22,220 nucleotides of DNA from CAZYBU01 sp964645775 (GCA_964645775.1 CAZYBU010000048.1:1-22220); one strand, 5' to 3'. Positions 1 through 7,086 are shown, numbered from the stretch's first letter. The notes: generated by a model not told the origin, from the letters alone. Numbers and translations: made by a program.

Positions 1-224
1 CCTACATCCCCTCGTTTCCTTCGGCCCTCCTGGCCTCAGTCTCTTTTGCTTTTAATGAACTTTTTTCCTTTTTCTGTGAATGAATATCTACTTCTTCTGA
101 ATGTTACCAGCGGTCCTGTTTACTTTGCTGTACTATATAACTCATTCTTTCCTGAAAGACCTGGCATGTAAGGTCTACCTTTCGTGGCCGGGGTTCATCC
201 TGAACGGCGGCCACTCGGAGCTCG

Positions 225-389
225 GTCCAGCGCAATTTCGACCTCCTGTCGGCGCTGGACATTACGGAATCCGTTCCGGGCAGGGTCCATGTCTCGCTAT
301 TGTTGCGATGATTAATAACCAATTTTTTGTTCTTTTATACCTGGAATCCCGGGAATCGGGAGGTGTCCGCGCTGGACACTGCGGCATCC
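225..389. repeat. Imperfect repeats with GCGCTGGAC core
   Basis: A 21-bp segment at 252-272 recurs at 369-389 with 18 of 21 bases identical; both start GCGCTGGACA. The same 9-mer core lies in inverted orientation at 225-233 (GTCCAGCGC) and can pair with 252-260 around an 18-nt loop. The second copy sits in its own small inverted repeat, GTGTCC at 363-368 against GGACAC at 374-379. Function is unknown. They could be remnants of a dispersed intergenic repeat family, but only a genome-wide search would show that. Confidence 0.45.
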
Positions 390-488
390 CTGCAGGGAGC
401 CGCTTTTTGCCGCGGGGCTGGACGGGCGGGTAGCTGGTCAAAATTCCGATTTCATCGAGAACAAGTTCCGACGTGTCGGAAATTATTC

Positions 489-551
489 ATAACTCATCAC
501 CCATAACTCTTCACTCTTCATTCATCACTGATAACCCATCACCCTTCACTG
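489..551. repeat. Degenerate 7-bp tandem repeat, nine units
   Basis: Nine consecutive heptamers read ATAACTC, ATCACCC, ATAACTC, TTCACTC, TTCATTC, ATCACTG, ATAACCC, ATCACCC, TTCACTG (consensus about WTMACYC). The phase is kept for all 63 bp, and a weaker tenth unit may follow at 552-558. It lies in non-coding DNA about 100 bp upstream of the TrpR-type gene. Heptanucleotide tandem repeats are known as intergenic elements in several bacterial groups. A specific role here cannot be inferred. Confidence 0.6.
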
Positions 552-613
552 ATTCATGCCCCATGATCCCCAAGTGCCACAAAAACGAAACACCAAAAAA
601 TTAAAAAAACTAC

Positions 614-650
614 TTTACAAAACGACCCTTACGTTTCTATTTGCAGAAAC
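614..650 (+). promoter_or_regulatory. Putative trpR promoter with overlapping 18-bp inverted repeat
   Basis: TTTACA at 614-619 is followed after 18 bp by TATTTG at 638-643, a weak sigma-70-like promoter. An inverted repeat, GTTTCT at 633-638 and AGAAAC at 645-650 with a 6-bp spacer, covers the -10 element and runs up to the start codon at 651. Its size and placement suit an operator bound by the TrpR-type repressor encoded directly downstream, that is, autoregulation. There is no Shine-Dalgarno sequence before the start, and the predicted transcript would have almost no leader. The operator assignment is inference. Confidence 0.35.
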
Positions 651-926
651 ATGATGAACGAACTCGCAGACGCCCTTGTCAGCATTCGAGACCGGGAAAA
701 GATGAAGCGCATCCTGGAAGAGCTTCTTACACCGGCCGAGCTGAAGAACCTGGAGCTCCGGTGGGAGCTCATGAAGAACCTGGCTGAAGGCATCCCCCAG
801 AGGGAGATCGCCCGGCGTCATGGTATCAGTCTCTGCAAGATAACGAGAGGGTCGAAGATCCTCAAGGACCCGGAATCCGTAACCGTCGAGTTTATTAAAC
901 CGGGCGGAGAAAAGGGTCAAAAATAA
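651..926 (+). CDS. trpR: TrpR-family transcriptional repressor
   Basis: A 91-residue protein matching the Trp repressor fold (all-helical with a helix-turn-helix). LTP at residues 26-28 and ITRGS at 64-68 match the conserved blocks of TrpR. R37 and R66 align with the two arginines of E. coli TrpR (R54, R84) that contact the tryptophan corepressor. The helix-turn-helix spans about 49-72 (PQREIARRHGIS onward). The E. coli T81 and S88 positions appear as K63 and I70, so ligand preference may differ. ITRGS favours TrpR proper over the related YerC/YecD proteins. The start ATGATG (651 or 654) has no clear ribosome-binding site. The stop lies 25 bp before the TrpB2 gene, on the same strand. A role in tryptophan-responsive control of itself and trpB2 is inferred from this pairing. 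Confidence 0.8.
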   Translation: MMNELADALVSIRDREKMKRILEELLTPAELKNLELRWELMKNLAEGIPQREIARRHGISLCKITRGSKILKDPESVTVEFIKPGGEKGQK

Positions 927-951
927 AGATACTTTTTCCAAGGAGAATGAC

Positions 952-2316
952 ATGCCCAAGGAATCGACAAAGATCCATTTGACCGAAAAGGAGATGCCCA
1001 GAAAGTGGTATAACGTACTGCCTGACATGCCCGGTCCCATGTCACCGCCCATAAGCCCGGTGACAGGCAAGCCCCTGACTCCGGATGAACTTCTGGTTCT
1101 TTTCCCGGGAGGTCTCCTGGAACAGGAGATGAGCCAGGAATCGGAAATCGATATTCCGGAAGACATCCTGGATATTTACCGGCTCTGGAGACCTTCTCCT
1201 CTTTACCGGGCCCGGAGACTGGAACAGAGACTGGGCACTCCGGCGAAGATATATTACAAGTACGAAGGCGTATCCCCGGCCGGAAGCCACAAATTGAACA
1301 CGGCCGTTGCCCAGGCCTACTACAATAAGGCCGAAGGTATCAACCGCCTTGCCACGGAGACAGGTGCCGGACAGTGGGGAAGCGCCCTCTCCCTTGCCTG
1401 CAACTATTTCGACATCGAGCTACAGGTCTACATGGTTAAGGTCAGCTTCAACCAGAAGCCTTATCGTAAATTCCTGATCGAGACATGGGGGAGCCAGGTT
1501 GTCCCCAGCCCCAGTGACCGCACGGAATTCGGCCGGTCCATCCTGGCAAAGGACCCGGACAATCCCGGCAACCTCGGTATAGCCATAAGCGAAGCGGTGG
1601 AAGAGGCTGCCAGCCGGGAGGACACCCACTACTCCCTGGGAAGCGTTCTGAACCACGTACTTCTGCACCAGACCGTTATCGGCCAGGAGGCCCAGAAGCA
1701 GATGGCCATGGTCGAGGATTATCCCGATGTGGTCATAGGCTGCGTTGGTGGAGGTTCGAATTTCGGCGGGATTGCTCTTCCCTACGCCAGGGACAAGATC
1801 AATGGGAAAGAAATCGATATTATCGCCGTGGAACCGGCCGCGTGTCCCACCCTTACCAAGGGTGAGTTTATCTACGATTACGGCGACGTGGCCATGATGG
1901 CGCCTATCGTGGAGATGTATACCCTGGGCCATTCATTCATGCCGCCCTCCATTCACGCCGGGGGACTCCGTTACCACGGTATGGCGCCGATCATAAGCTC
2001 ACTGAAACACTCCGGCGTCATCGACGCCATGGCCCTTCATCAGACGGAGTGTTTTCGTTCTGCCATCGATTTCGCCCGCTCCGAGGGCATCATCCCGGCT
2101 CCCGAGGCTTCCCATGCCGTTCACGCAGCCATCCTGGAAGCGAACAAGGCGAAGGATGAGGGGAAAGAGAAAACCATCCTCTTTAACCTGAGCGGCCACG
2201 GGCACTTTGATCTTGCAAGCTACGATATGTACCTCTCCGGCAAGCTGGAGGACTATGAGTATCCAGAGGCCCTGGTTAAAGAAGCGTTGAAGGATGTTCC
2301 CAAAGTGGAACTGTAA
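952..2316 (+). CDS. trpB: Tryptophan synthase beta-like protein (TrpB2 type)
   Basis: A 454-residue pyridoxal-phosphate enzyme of the TrpB2 class (tryptophan synthase beta subunit-like). This class condenses indole with serine, often without a partner alpha subunit. The PLP lysine is in GSHKLNTA (K114), and the phosphate-binding loop GGGSN is at 266-270. ATETGAGQWG (about 134-143) is a conserved substrate-loop block. The ~450-residue length and the N-terminal extension before the PLP lysine separate it from classical ~400-residue TrpB. The ATG follows AAGGAG with good spacing. No trpA or other trp genes lie nearby, so a salvage role for indole is plausible. The TrpR-type gene directly upstream suggests tryptophan-responsive expression. 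Some TrpB2 proteins use phosphoserine instead of serine, and this cannot be decided here. Confidence 0.92.
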   Translation: MPKESTKIHLTEKEMPRKWYNVLPDMPGPMSPPISPVTGKPLTPDELLVLFPGGLLEQEMSQESEIDIPEDILDIYRLWRPSPLYRARRLEQRLGTPAKIYYKYEGVSPAGSHKLNTAVAQAYYNKAEGINRLATETGAGQWGSALSLACNYFDIELQVYMVKVSFNQKPYRKFLIETWGSQVVPSPSDRTEFGRSILAKDPDNPGNLGIAISEAVEEAASREDTHYSLGSVLNHVLLHQTVIGQEAQKQMAMVEDYPDVVIGCVGGGSNFGGIALPYARDKINGKEIDIIAVEPAACPTLTKGEFIYDYGDVAMMAPIVEMYTLGHSFMPPSIHAGGLRYHGMAPIISSLKHSGVIDAMALHQTECFRSAIDFARSEGIIPAPEASHAVHAAILEANKAKDEGKEKTILFNLSGHGHFDLASYDMYLSGKLEDYEYPEALVKEALKDVPKVEL

Positions 2317-2340
2317 GACTGTTAGATGAAAAACTTTTTA

Positions 2341-2370
2341 ATGAAGGGGATGGGTTTCCATTCCCTTCAT
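2341..2370. terminator. Shared terminator between trpB2 and ADC-like gene
   Basis: A 13-bp stem, ATGAAGGGGATGG (2341-2353) with CCATTCCCTTCAT (2358-2370), has one G-U pair and the loop GTTT. A T-rich tail (TTATTATTT) follows on the plus strand and AAAAAGTTTTT on the minus strand. It sits between two convergent genes and probably serves both. Confidence 0.7.
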
Positions 2371-2373
2371 TTA

Positions 2374-3033
2374 TTATTTCGGAAGAGGATGGATATCCGC
2401 TTCCGGGAAGGTCAAAGTGAAATTTTCCATTTTAATGACAGAAAACGGAAAGAAGGGGTTGATATCGGGAAAGTGATCGTGATTTGCCCGGATATGCTTC
2501 AGTCGTGAGAAACGGGCCCGTCCCCGACCCCGGGGGCGGGTTATGTAAATGGTATCATTCAGTACCTGGGTAATGGTATTGGGAAGAAAAAACGTATGGG
2601 CCGGGAAAGAAGGCCCCGCGGTTTCGAATTTAGCTTGAAATACTAAGTCATCTCCACGGAAGACCTGAACGGTCTCCCGGTTTTTCCCTGTTTTCTGAAT
2701 ATCAAATTCGGCCCGTTCCTTGGGGATGCCCCAGTTCTTCCGGCCATTCTCAACGCTCTCCAGGGTGGAGACATAGATGTTGGATATGGAACGGTTTTTC
2801 CCGGAAAGGTCCCCTGCCTGGAAGTGGTACGTGCCCGGGATAATGAGAAGCTCCCTGTAGGGTCCGGCGTCCGATTTCAGGTAATCTATGGCCATGATTG
2901 CGCCGAACCCTTTCATCTCTTTACCGCGCATATATTCCGGGAAGTTTGAGTCTTCCAGCCTGTTGCGGAAGCGGTAAACCAGTATATATCCTTTCCCTTT
3001 GAGTCTCCAGGGCGCCGGAACTTGCTGTATCAC
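2374..3033 (-). CDS. Acetoacetate decarboxylase-like protein
   Basis: A 219-residue protein resembling the acetoacetate decarboxylase superfamily (ADC, Pfam family 06314). GPYREL (residues 57-62) matches the conserved block carrying the catalytic-site glutamate (here E61). GRKNWGIPKERAEF (97-110) matches the block with the Schiff-base lysine (here K105). In true acetoacetate decarboxylase the next residue is also lysine, which lowers the pKa of the catalytic one; here it is E106. The reaction may therefore not be acetoacetate decarboxylation, and ADC-like enzymes include aldolase-dehydratases. The start is GTG at 3033 with GGGGAGAA upstream. A TTG start or a slightly internal start is possible. 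It stands alone, convergent with trpB2. Confidence 0.65.
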   Translation of the reverse strand: MIQQVPAPWRLKGKGYILVYRFRNRLEDSNFPEYMRGKEMKGFGAIMAIDYLKSDAGPYRELLIIPGTYHFQAGDLSGKNRSISNIYVSTLESVENGRKNWGIPKERAEFDIQKTGKNRETVQVFRGDDLVFQAKFETAGPSFPAHTFFLPNTITQVLNDTIYITRPRGRGRARFSRLKHIRANHDHFPDINPFFPFSVIKMENFTLTFPEADIHPLPK

Positions 3034-3340
3034 AGGTTACTATTCTCCCCAAAAATTATTGTAATATAACAAGGATAAACTATTGTAGCATCGTCAAGAA
3101 TTTTCTGTCCGCAGATCAGTACCTGTATGGCTTCTCTGTTTTTCATTGAGGATGCTGGTGAATGTACGCCTGAAGGAGGAGATGGTGATAAATCTTATCA
3201 GTGTTAAAGGAGCTGCAAATACCATCCTTTTTACTCCTGTGACCTTACTGCCGGCACCCCTTTCTCTCAGGCTGGCCCTGGAGAGGGATGATCTGCTGTT
3301 TCCCCTTTCAGGTGAAAATTTCAAAAGAGTGTTTCGCGGG
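3034..3340. other. Intergenic region, possible short ORF
   Basis: This gap between two leftward genes holds no gene I can identify. A plus-strand frame from ATG 3182 (or GTG 3185) to 3343 follows a strong AAGGAGGA. It would encode about 53 residues (start MVINLISVKG), without a recognisable domain and with the ribosome-binding site too close to the ATG. The first ~80 bases on the minus strand (A/T-rich, with TTGACG near 3100) probably include the promoter of the ADC-like gene, but I could not find a well-spaced -10. Confidence 0.3.
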
Positions 3341-3375
3341 TGAAAAGGCCCCACCGGGAATGCCGGTGGGGCCTT
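3341..3375 (-). terminator. Rho-independent terminator after rhodanese-domain gene
   Basis: A perfect 13-bp GC-rich stem, AAGGCCCCACCGG (3345-3357) with CCGGTGGGGCCTT (3363-3375), has a 5-nt loop. On the minus strand the stem runs into TTTT. It lies 48 bp beyond the stop codon of the leftward rhodanese-domain reading frame. Confidence 0.8.
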
Positions 3376-3422
3376 AATCCTGTTGAGAAGGCGCACCTGC
3401 ATGGAATCATACCGGCCTGTTT

Positions 3423-3974
3423 TTATCTTTCTCTATCGTAGGGCCAGGCCATGACGCCCCCTTCCATGACCTTTACGTTTTTCCATCCGTGACCCTCGAG
3501 TATACGGGCCGCCTCGTATCCCCTGAGGGATATTTTACAGTAGCAGATGATCTCTGCGTCCCTGTCCTCAGGTAGTTCGTTAAGCCGCTTTCTGAGGGCG
3601 CCCAGGGGTATACGTTTCTCACCAATGCCGAGTCTCATGGCCTTGTATTCATCAGGCCCCCGTGCATCGATAAGGAAAAGGTCCTTTCCGCTGTCTACTT
3701 TCAGTTTTACGTTCCGTGCGGATATCCCTTTCATCCATCCGGAAAGCTTGTTCTGCATTATATGGGCTGTGGCGATAATATGGTCGATGGCCAGAGAGAA
3801 GGGGGGTGCGTAGGGGAGGTCGGCGTTAACCATGTCATCGACCGTGAGTTTTCCCCTGAGGGCCATGGCCCACTGGGCGATCTGCTTGCTGGCGTCTCCG
3901 GGGCCGCCGGTTGAAAGATGCGGAAAATGCCGCCCGTCGGGGAGTGACAAAAAAATAAAACCTGCTCTTGACAA
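3423..3974 (-). pseudogene. C-terminal remnant of CoA-disulfide reductase/rhodanese fusion
   Basis: The frame reads as the end of a much longer protein. Residues ~25-85 match the C-terminal dimerisation domain of FAD-dependent pyridine-nucleotide-disulfide oxidoreductases (LTVDDMVNADLPYAPPFS is the familiar block). Residues ~88-183 form a rhodanese domain, with IICYCKISLRGYEAARIL holding the catalytic cysteine (C-Y-C-K-I-S-L-R loop). The FAD- and NAD-binding parts (~350 residues in intact homologues) are missing. Homology stops near 3950, where the DUF134 promoter and gene run the other way. None of the possible ATG codons (3974, 3866, 3833) has a ribosome-binding site. I therefore call it a 5'-truncated gene. 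Alternatively a shortened protein with a working rhodanese domain is still made; the reading frame is intact and a good terminator follows. Confidence 0.65.
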
Positions 3975-3996
3975 CGGTGTTTACATTCTCTATATT
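3968..3996 (+). promoter_or_regulatory. Near-consensus sigma-70 promoter for DUF134 gene
   Basis: TTGACA at 3968-3973, exactly 17 bp, then TATATT at 3991-3996. Transcription would start near 4003, about 27 nt before the ATG at 4030. This is the best promoter match I found in the window. It lies inside the 5' edge of the opposing truncated rhodanese frame. Confidence 0.8.
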
Positions 3997-4029
3997 TGTA
4001 ATGAGCATATGATCATAAAGGAAGAGGGT

Positions 4030-4422
4030 ATGCCTAGACCCCGTAAGCCGCGATGGATCGATGATGTGACAGGTGAGATGGTGTTCGTTCCTTACACGGG
4101 AAGCGATCCGCCGGAAGACGCCGTTATTCTCACCGCGGATGAACGGGAGGCCCTGAGGCTCTGCGATTACCTGGGCCTGGACCAGAGCGGGGCCGCGGAA
4201 AGGATGCAGGTCTCCAGACCGACCCTGGGACGCATTCTGCAGAGGGCCAGGAGTAAGGTCGCATCTGCCCTGACTGAGGGGAGGTCCATTGTAACAGCCG
4301 GTTTTACCCCCGATGATTCCCTTTCCGGGCCTCGCAGGCAGAGGAGAGGAAGGGGAGCAGGTCGAGGAGGCGGCCAGGGCCGTCGGGGCGGATGGTATAC
4401 CCGGGAAAATGATTATGAATGA
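4030..4422 (+). CDS. DUF134 family DNA-binding protein
   Basis: A 131-residue member of the DUF134 family (COG1342, predicted DNA-binding). It begins MPRPRKPRWID, the family signature. The middle part LTADEREALRLCDYLGL followed by AAERMQVSRPTLGRIL is a sigma-70 region-4-like helix-turn-helix (about residues 36-85). The C-terminal ~30 residues are a Gly/Arg-rich tail with RGRGAGRGGG. I chose ATG 4030 because it follows AAAGGAAGAGGG at good distance and gives the family N-terminus; upstream codons in this frame lie within the promoter. The stop overlaps the unlikely upstream ATG of the next frame and lies 14 bp before its real start. DUF134 genes often sit beside DUF5320 and NifX/NifB-like iron-cluster genes in anaerobes. 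Only DUF5320 is present here. Confidence 0.9.
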   Translation: MPRPRKPRWIDDVTGEMVFVPYTGSDPPEDAVILTADEREALRLCDYLGLDQSGAAERMQVSRPTLGRILQRARSKVASALTEGRSIVTAGFTPDDSLSGPRRQRRGRGAGRGGGQGRRGGWYTRENDYE

Positions 4423-4436
4423 ACAAGGAGGCTGAT

Positions 4437-4724
4437 ATGCCAGGTGGTGACAGAACAGGACCTGAAGGCGCGGGTCCCATGACAGGAAGACAACAGGGAT
4501 ATTGCACAGGCAATGACGTTCCCGGTTACACCAGCGGTACTCCGGGATTAGCCCGAAGGGGCGCCGGATTCCGTGGAGGCGGAGGATTCGGACGGGGAGC
4601 CCGCGGTCGCGGTCGCGGAATGGGGTACCGTTACGCCGACCCGCTGGCTCGGGAAAACCAGGAACTCCGGCGAAGGGTTGAAGAGCTTGAATCCAGGTCC
4701 GGAGGAGAGACCTCTGAAAGCTGA
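4437..4724 (+). CDS. DUF5320 family protein
   Basis: A 95-residue protein starting MPGGDRTGPEGAGPMTGR, the characteristic N-terminus of DUF5320 proteins. A Gly/Arg-rich middle (about residues 42-62, GRGARGRGRGMGYR) and a short C-terminal coiled-coil (about 66-86, ENQELRRRVEELE) follow. The ATG at 4437 lies 5 nt after AAGGAGG, and the family N-terminus confirms it; an in-frame ATG at 4419 overlaps the previous stop. It is almost certainly co-transcribed with the DUF134 gene and ends at a strong terminator. Function is unknown. The family is frequent in anaerobic bacteria and archaea beside iron-sulfur or molybdenum-iron cofactor genes. The Gly/Arg segment mirrors the tail of the preceding protein. 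Confidence 0.85.
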   Translation: MPGGDRTGPEGAGPMTGRQQGYCTGNDVPGYTSGTPGLARRGAGFRGGGGFGRGARGRGRGMGYRYADPLARENQELRRRVEELESRSGGETSES

Positions 4725-4740
4725 CTTTTTGTGGTGCCAT

Positions 4741-4775
4741 AAAAAGAGGGTGCCCGATTCAGGCACCCTCTTTTA
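4741..4775. terminator. Bidirectional terminator between DUF5320 and secreted protein gene
   Basis: A 13-bp perfect stem, AAAAGAGGGTGCC (4742-4754) with GGCACCCTCTTTT (4762-4774), and a 7-nt loop. T-runs follow on both strands. It lies 17 bp after the DUF5320 stop and 37 bp beyond the stop of the convergent gene, so it probably ends both transcripts. Confidence 0.85.
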
Positions 4776-4811
4776 CTGTACAGGGAGTATCTCTATCAGA
4801 TGAATTGACGG

Positions 4812-5195
4812 TCAGTATTCCACGTTACCGCTCTTAGGACCCTTCCATTCGAAGGAGACGATCTTGCCGTCTTTCCAGCCCATGGTGAAAACCCGGGTGG
4901 TCCCCACGGCGTTTTTCGATCGTTCACACTTCGCGACGGTCGCTTCAGCCGTGTAGAAAAAGGTACCGTCTTTTTTTTCGGTTTTCGTAATGATCGGTTT
5001 TTCAAGATCACAGGCCTGCATCGCCTCGGGGACCACTTTCGGAGTCCCGTACTTTTCAATGACGGCCGTGAGTTTTTCCTGGGATCCGAAAGAGTTAACG
5101 AATTCCTTCATCTCCGGAATAACCTCACCTCTGCCGCATTGCATCAGCGTGGCGGACAGCAGGACCATCATTGCCAGCGTAAATCCTTTTTTCAT
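4812..5195 (-). CDS. Small secreted protein, possible lipoprotein
   Basis: About 127 residues with an N-terminal signal: MKKGFTLAMMVLLSATLMQC, a basic start and a hydrophobic core ending in a cysteine. LMQC is a poor proteobacterial lipobox (Q before the cysteine) but would be tolerated by relaxed rules such as those described for spirochaetes. It could instead be a type-I signal peptide. The mature part holds two further cysteines (in QACDLEK and AKCERSK), which could form a disulfide. I recognise no family. Two adjacent ATG codons exist (5198, 5195); the second lies 6 nt after GGAGG and is preferred. It is the last gene of the leftward cluster, 63 bp after the COG0523 GTPase stop, and ends at a terminator. 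Confidence 0.65.
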   Translation of the reverse strand: MKKGFTLAMMVLLSATLMQCGRGEVIPEMKEFVNSFGSQEKLTAVIEKYGTPKVVPEAMQACDLEKPIITKTEKKDGTFFYTAEATVAKCERSKNAVGTTRVFTMGWKDGKIVSFEWKGPKSGNVEY

Positions 5196-5258
5196 CATTA
5201 GCCTCCAGATTATTGTTGTTGTATTCCACTCCTGCGCCACGTTGTTCAGGGATCCATT

Positions 5259-7064
5259 TCAGGAGCGCCCTGCGCTCTGTAGCTGGAGAAGAGAATCGGA
5301 ATCAAGCTCTTCCCGGAGGTTCCGTCCGATAACCGTTAAGAACGGTTCACGGATGGTTCCTTCATGAATCGATATCTCGTATCGCCCGGAAACATACTGG
5401 ACCAGTACGCCTCCTTCCTCTTCAAGTTCCACCAGGCCTTTTACCCGGAATACGGAAGGAGAGAGGTTCTCCAGGGTTTTCACGAGAGAATCCCGACCAA
5501 GGGGGTTTCCAGGTTTCAGGGTAACGCTTTCCAGACCGTCCATATCGTGGGTATGATGGTGATCACCCGGGCCATGCTCCAGTGGGATGTCCCTGTCGCT
5601 GGAGTAGAGGAGCCCCGGGTTCACCTCACCGTAGGAGGCCGGTATGATGGGGGCGTGGGGGTTGTGTTCCCTGATAACGTTCTTTAATCTATCGATCTCT
5701 CCGTTAGCCATCGATTCAGTCTTGTTCAGTATGATGATATCAGCCGTATGGAGCTGGTCCCGGCTTACGCTGAAGGCTCCCAGGCTTGCTTCAATGTTCA
5801 GTGCGTCGACGATTACGGTAACGGAATCGAAACGGACCAGATCCTGGAGCTCGATGACTTCATCCAGGAGGTTGGCCGGGTTGGCAACGCCCGTTGTCTC
5901 GAGAATAATGTAATCGGGATGGAATTCATCCAGCATGCGGGAAATGCCAGATTTCAGGTTTCCTGCCAGCGAACAGCAGACGCACCCTTCATCCAGCTCC
6001 ATGACCGCGTAATCGCTCTCCAACAGATGATTATCCACACCCTTCTCGCCCAGTTCGTTCTGGATCACGGCCGTGAAGCGGTTGAACTGCTGCTGATACT
6101 CAACGAAGTGATTGAGAAAGGTGGTCTTACCGGAACCGAGGAAACCGGAAAGGACAATAAGTTCGGGCCTGTCGTCGATCCCCAGGATCTTCTTGTCCAT
6201 GGATGACGCGTCCCGGAGTCTGTGTGCGTTCCACCAGCGGGCTTCGGGTACGGGATGCTCCTTCTCCCCTTCCCAGAGAAGCTCCAGGTTCTTTCCGGGC
6301 AGGTCGGGATAGGCCTCTCCCCAGGTAAGGCGGAACTCCCATCTGCGGGTTTCCCGATCCTCCAGTTCTTTCAGGCTTCCGTCACTGGATATAACCTTAA
6401 GAAGACCCGCCCCGGAATAGACCGCGTACCGGGAGGGTGGCTGTTCGAGGATCAGTGAGAGGGAACCGGCCAAAACCTCGTACAGGGAACGGACCAGGGG
6501 CAGAGCAGGTACATCCTGTTCCAGTTCCCCGGGCGCGACTACCTCTTTTCTATCACCGTCTATGGTAACATAGAGGCCCTGTTCATTAAGGGTTTTGAGC
6601 CGGTCCCGTGTCTCCATGACCAGGGAAGACCACTTTCCCTTTCCGTGAACTTGTAAAAGAATCGTGCCTATGCCGAAAAGTTCGACCATCTCCTGATGGG
6701 CCGTGAAGGACCGTACCTTCTCCAGATAATCATCCCGCTGGGTGATAATGCCTGCCGGGACCGGAATCGATTCCACGATGTCCTCTTCCGGGTCCGGGAA
6801 ATACGTAACAAGATAACGCCCCTCTACGGCGGCAGCCGCGTTTTCTGATTCCATCAGGAGAAGTCCGAACACGCCCGCGCAACCGTCTATCTTCATGGTC
6901 CATCCTTCCAGACCGTTGGCGATCTCCTTCACGCCTCTCCATCCCAGGTGGTAGCGGATGGCCGGCACGAAATTGGCCCTTATGATGATATTTCTGAGAA
7001 ACTCCTGGATATAGGCGTCTCCCTTTTCCTGGTTATTGCGGGGAAGAAATTCTGTAAGGCGCAT
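5259..7064 (-). CDS. COG0523 (CobW/G3E) GTPase with novel N-terminal region
   Basis: A 601-residue protein. Residues ~300-600 are a G3E-family metallochaperone GTPase. Walker A GFLGSGKTT is at 307-315, the metal-binding GCVCC at 360-364, the guanine-specificity NKTE at 447-450, and a His-rich loop (HGPGDHHHTHD, 497-507) precedes the C-terminal CobW domain. Such proteins insert or deliver metals (Zn, Co, Ni, Fe) to client enzymes. Residues 1-290 match nothing I know; CobW proteins usually start at the Walker A strand, so this is a fusion nearly twice the normal length. ATG 7064 is chosen because GGAGAA lies 4 nt upstream, rather than ATG 7076. It follows the MBL-fold gene in the leftward cluster, separated by a strong hairpin. 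I infer, without direct evidence, that it metallates that protein. Confidence 0.88.
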   Translation of the reverse strand: MRLTEFLPRNNQEKGDAYIQEFLRNIIIRANFVPAIRYHLGWRGVKEIANGLEGWTMKIDGCAGVFGLLLMESENAAAAVEGRYLVTYFPDPEEDIVESIPVPAGIITQRDDYLEKVRSFTAHQEMVELFGIGTILLQVHGKGKWSSLVMETRDRLKTLNEQGLYVTIDGDRKEVVAPGELEQDVPALPLVRSLYEVLAGSLSLILEQPPSRYAVYSGAGLLKVISSDGSLKELEDRETRRWEFRLTWGEAYPDLPGKNLELLWEGEKEHPVPEARWWNAHRLRDASSMDKKILGIDDRPELIVLSGFLGSGKTTFLNHFVEYQQQFNRFTAVIQNELGEKGVDNHLLESDYAVMELDEGCVCCSLAGNLKSGISRMLDEFHPDYIILETTGVANPANLLDEVIELQDLVRFDSVTVIVDALNIEASLGAFSVSRDQLHTADIIILNKTESMANGEIDRLKNVIREHNPHAPIIPASYGEVNPGLLYSSDRDIPLEHGPGDHHHTHDMDGLESVTLKPGNPLGRDSLVKTLENLSPSVFRVKGLVELEEEGGVLVQYVSGRYEISIHEGTIREPFLTVIGRNLREELDSDSLLQLQSAGRS

Positions 7065-7086
7065 GGTATTCTCCATAAAAAGAATT

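Larger units (their letters stand above)
1..650. other. Gene-poor region with short repeats
   Basis: I see no gene I can support in these 650 bases. One open frame at 101-433 (+) has no ribosome-binding site, no recognisable domain and an atypical composition, so I treat it as chance. The region does hold structure: imperfect repeats built on GCGCTGGAC (about 225-389), a small inverted repeat at 466-481, and a 7-bp tandem repeat (489-551). It ends in an A-rich stretch (about 580-620) just before the TrpR-type gene. It could be the decayed remnant of a gene or an intergenic spacer. No tRNA-like or rRNA-like signature was noticed. Confidence 0.5.

Noticed and set aside
101..433. 110-codon open frame on the plus strand
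   Set aside because: No ribosome-binding site, no domain, and its length follows from lying across the GCGCTGGAC repeats. Considered chance.
466..481. TTCCGAC/GTCGGAA inverted repeat
   Set aside because: Stem of at most 7 bp with a 2-nt loop, no T-run and no gene to terminate; probably chance.
3094..3402. 102-codon minus-strand frame over the terminator
   Set aside because: It contains the perfect 13-bp terminator stem and the low-complexity region, with no ribosome-binding site and no domain.
3835..4740. 301-codon minus-strand frame
   Set aside because: Antisense to the DUF134 and DUF5320 genes and through their promoter; no recognisable domain.
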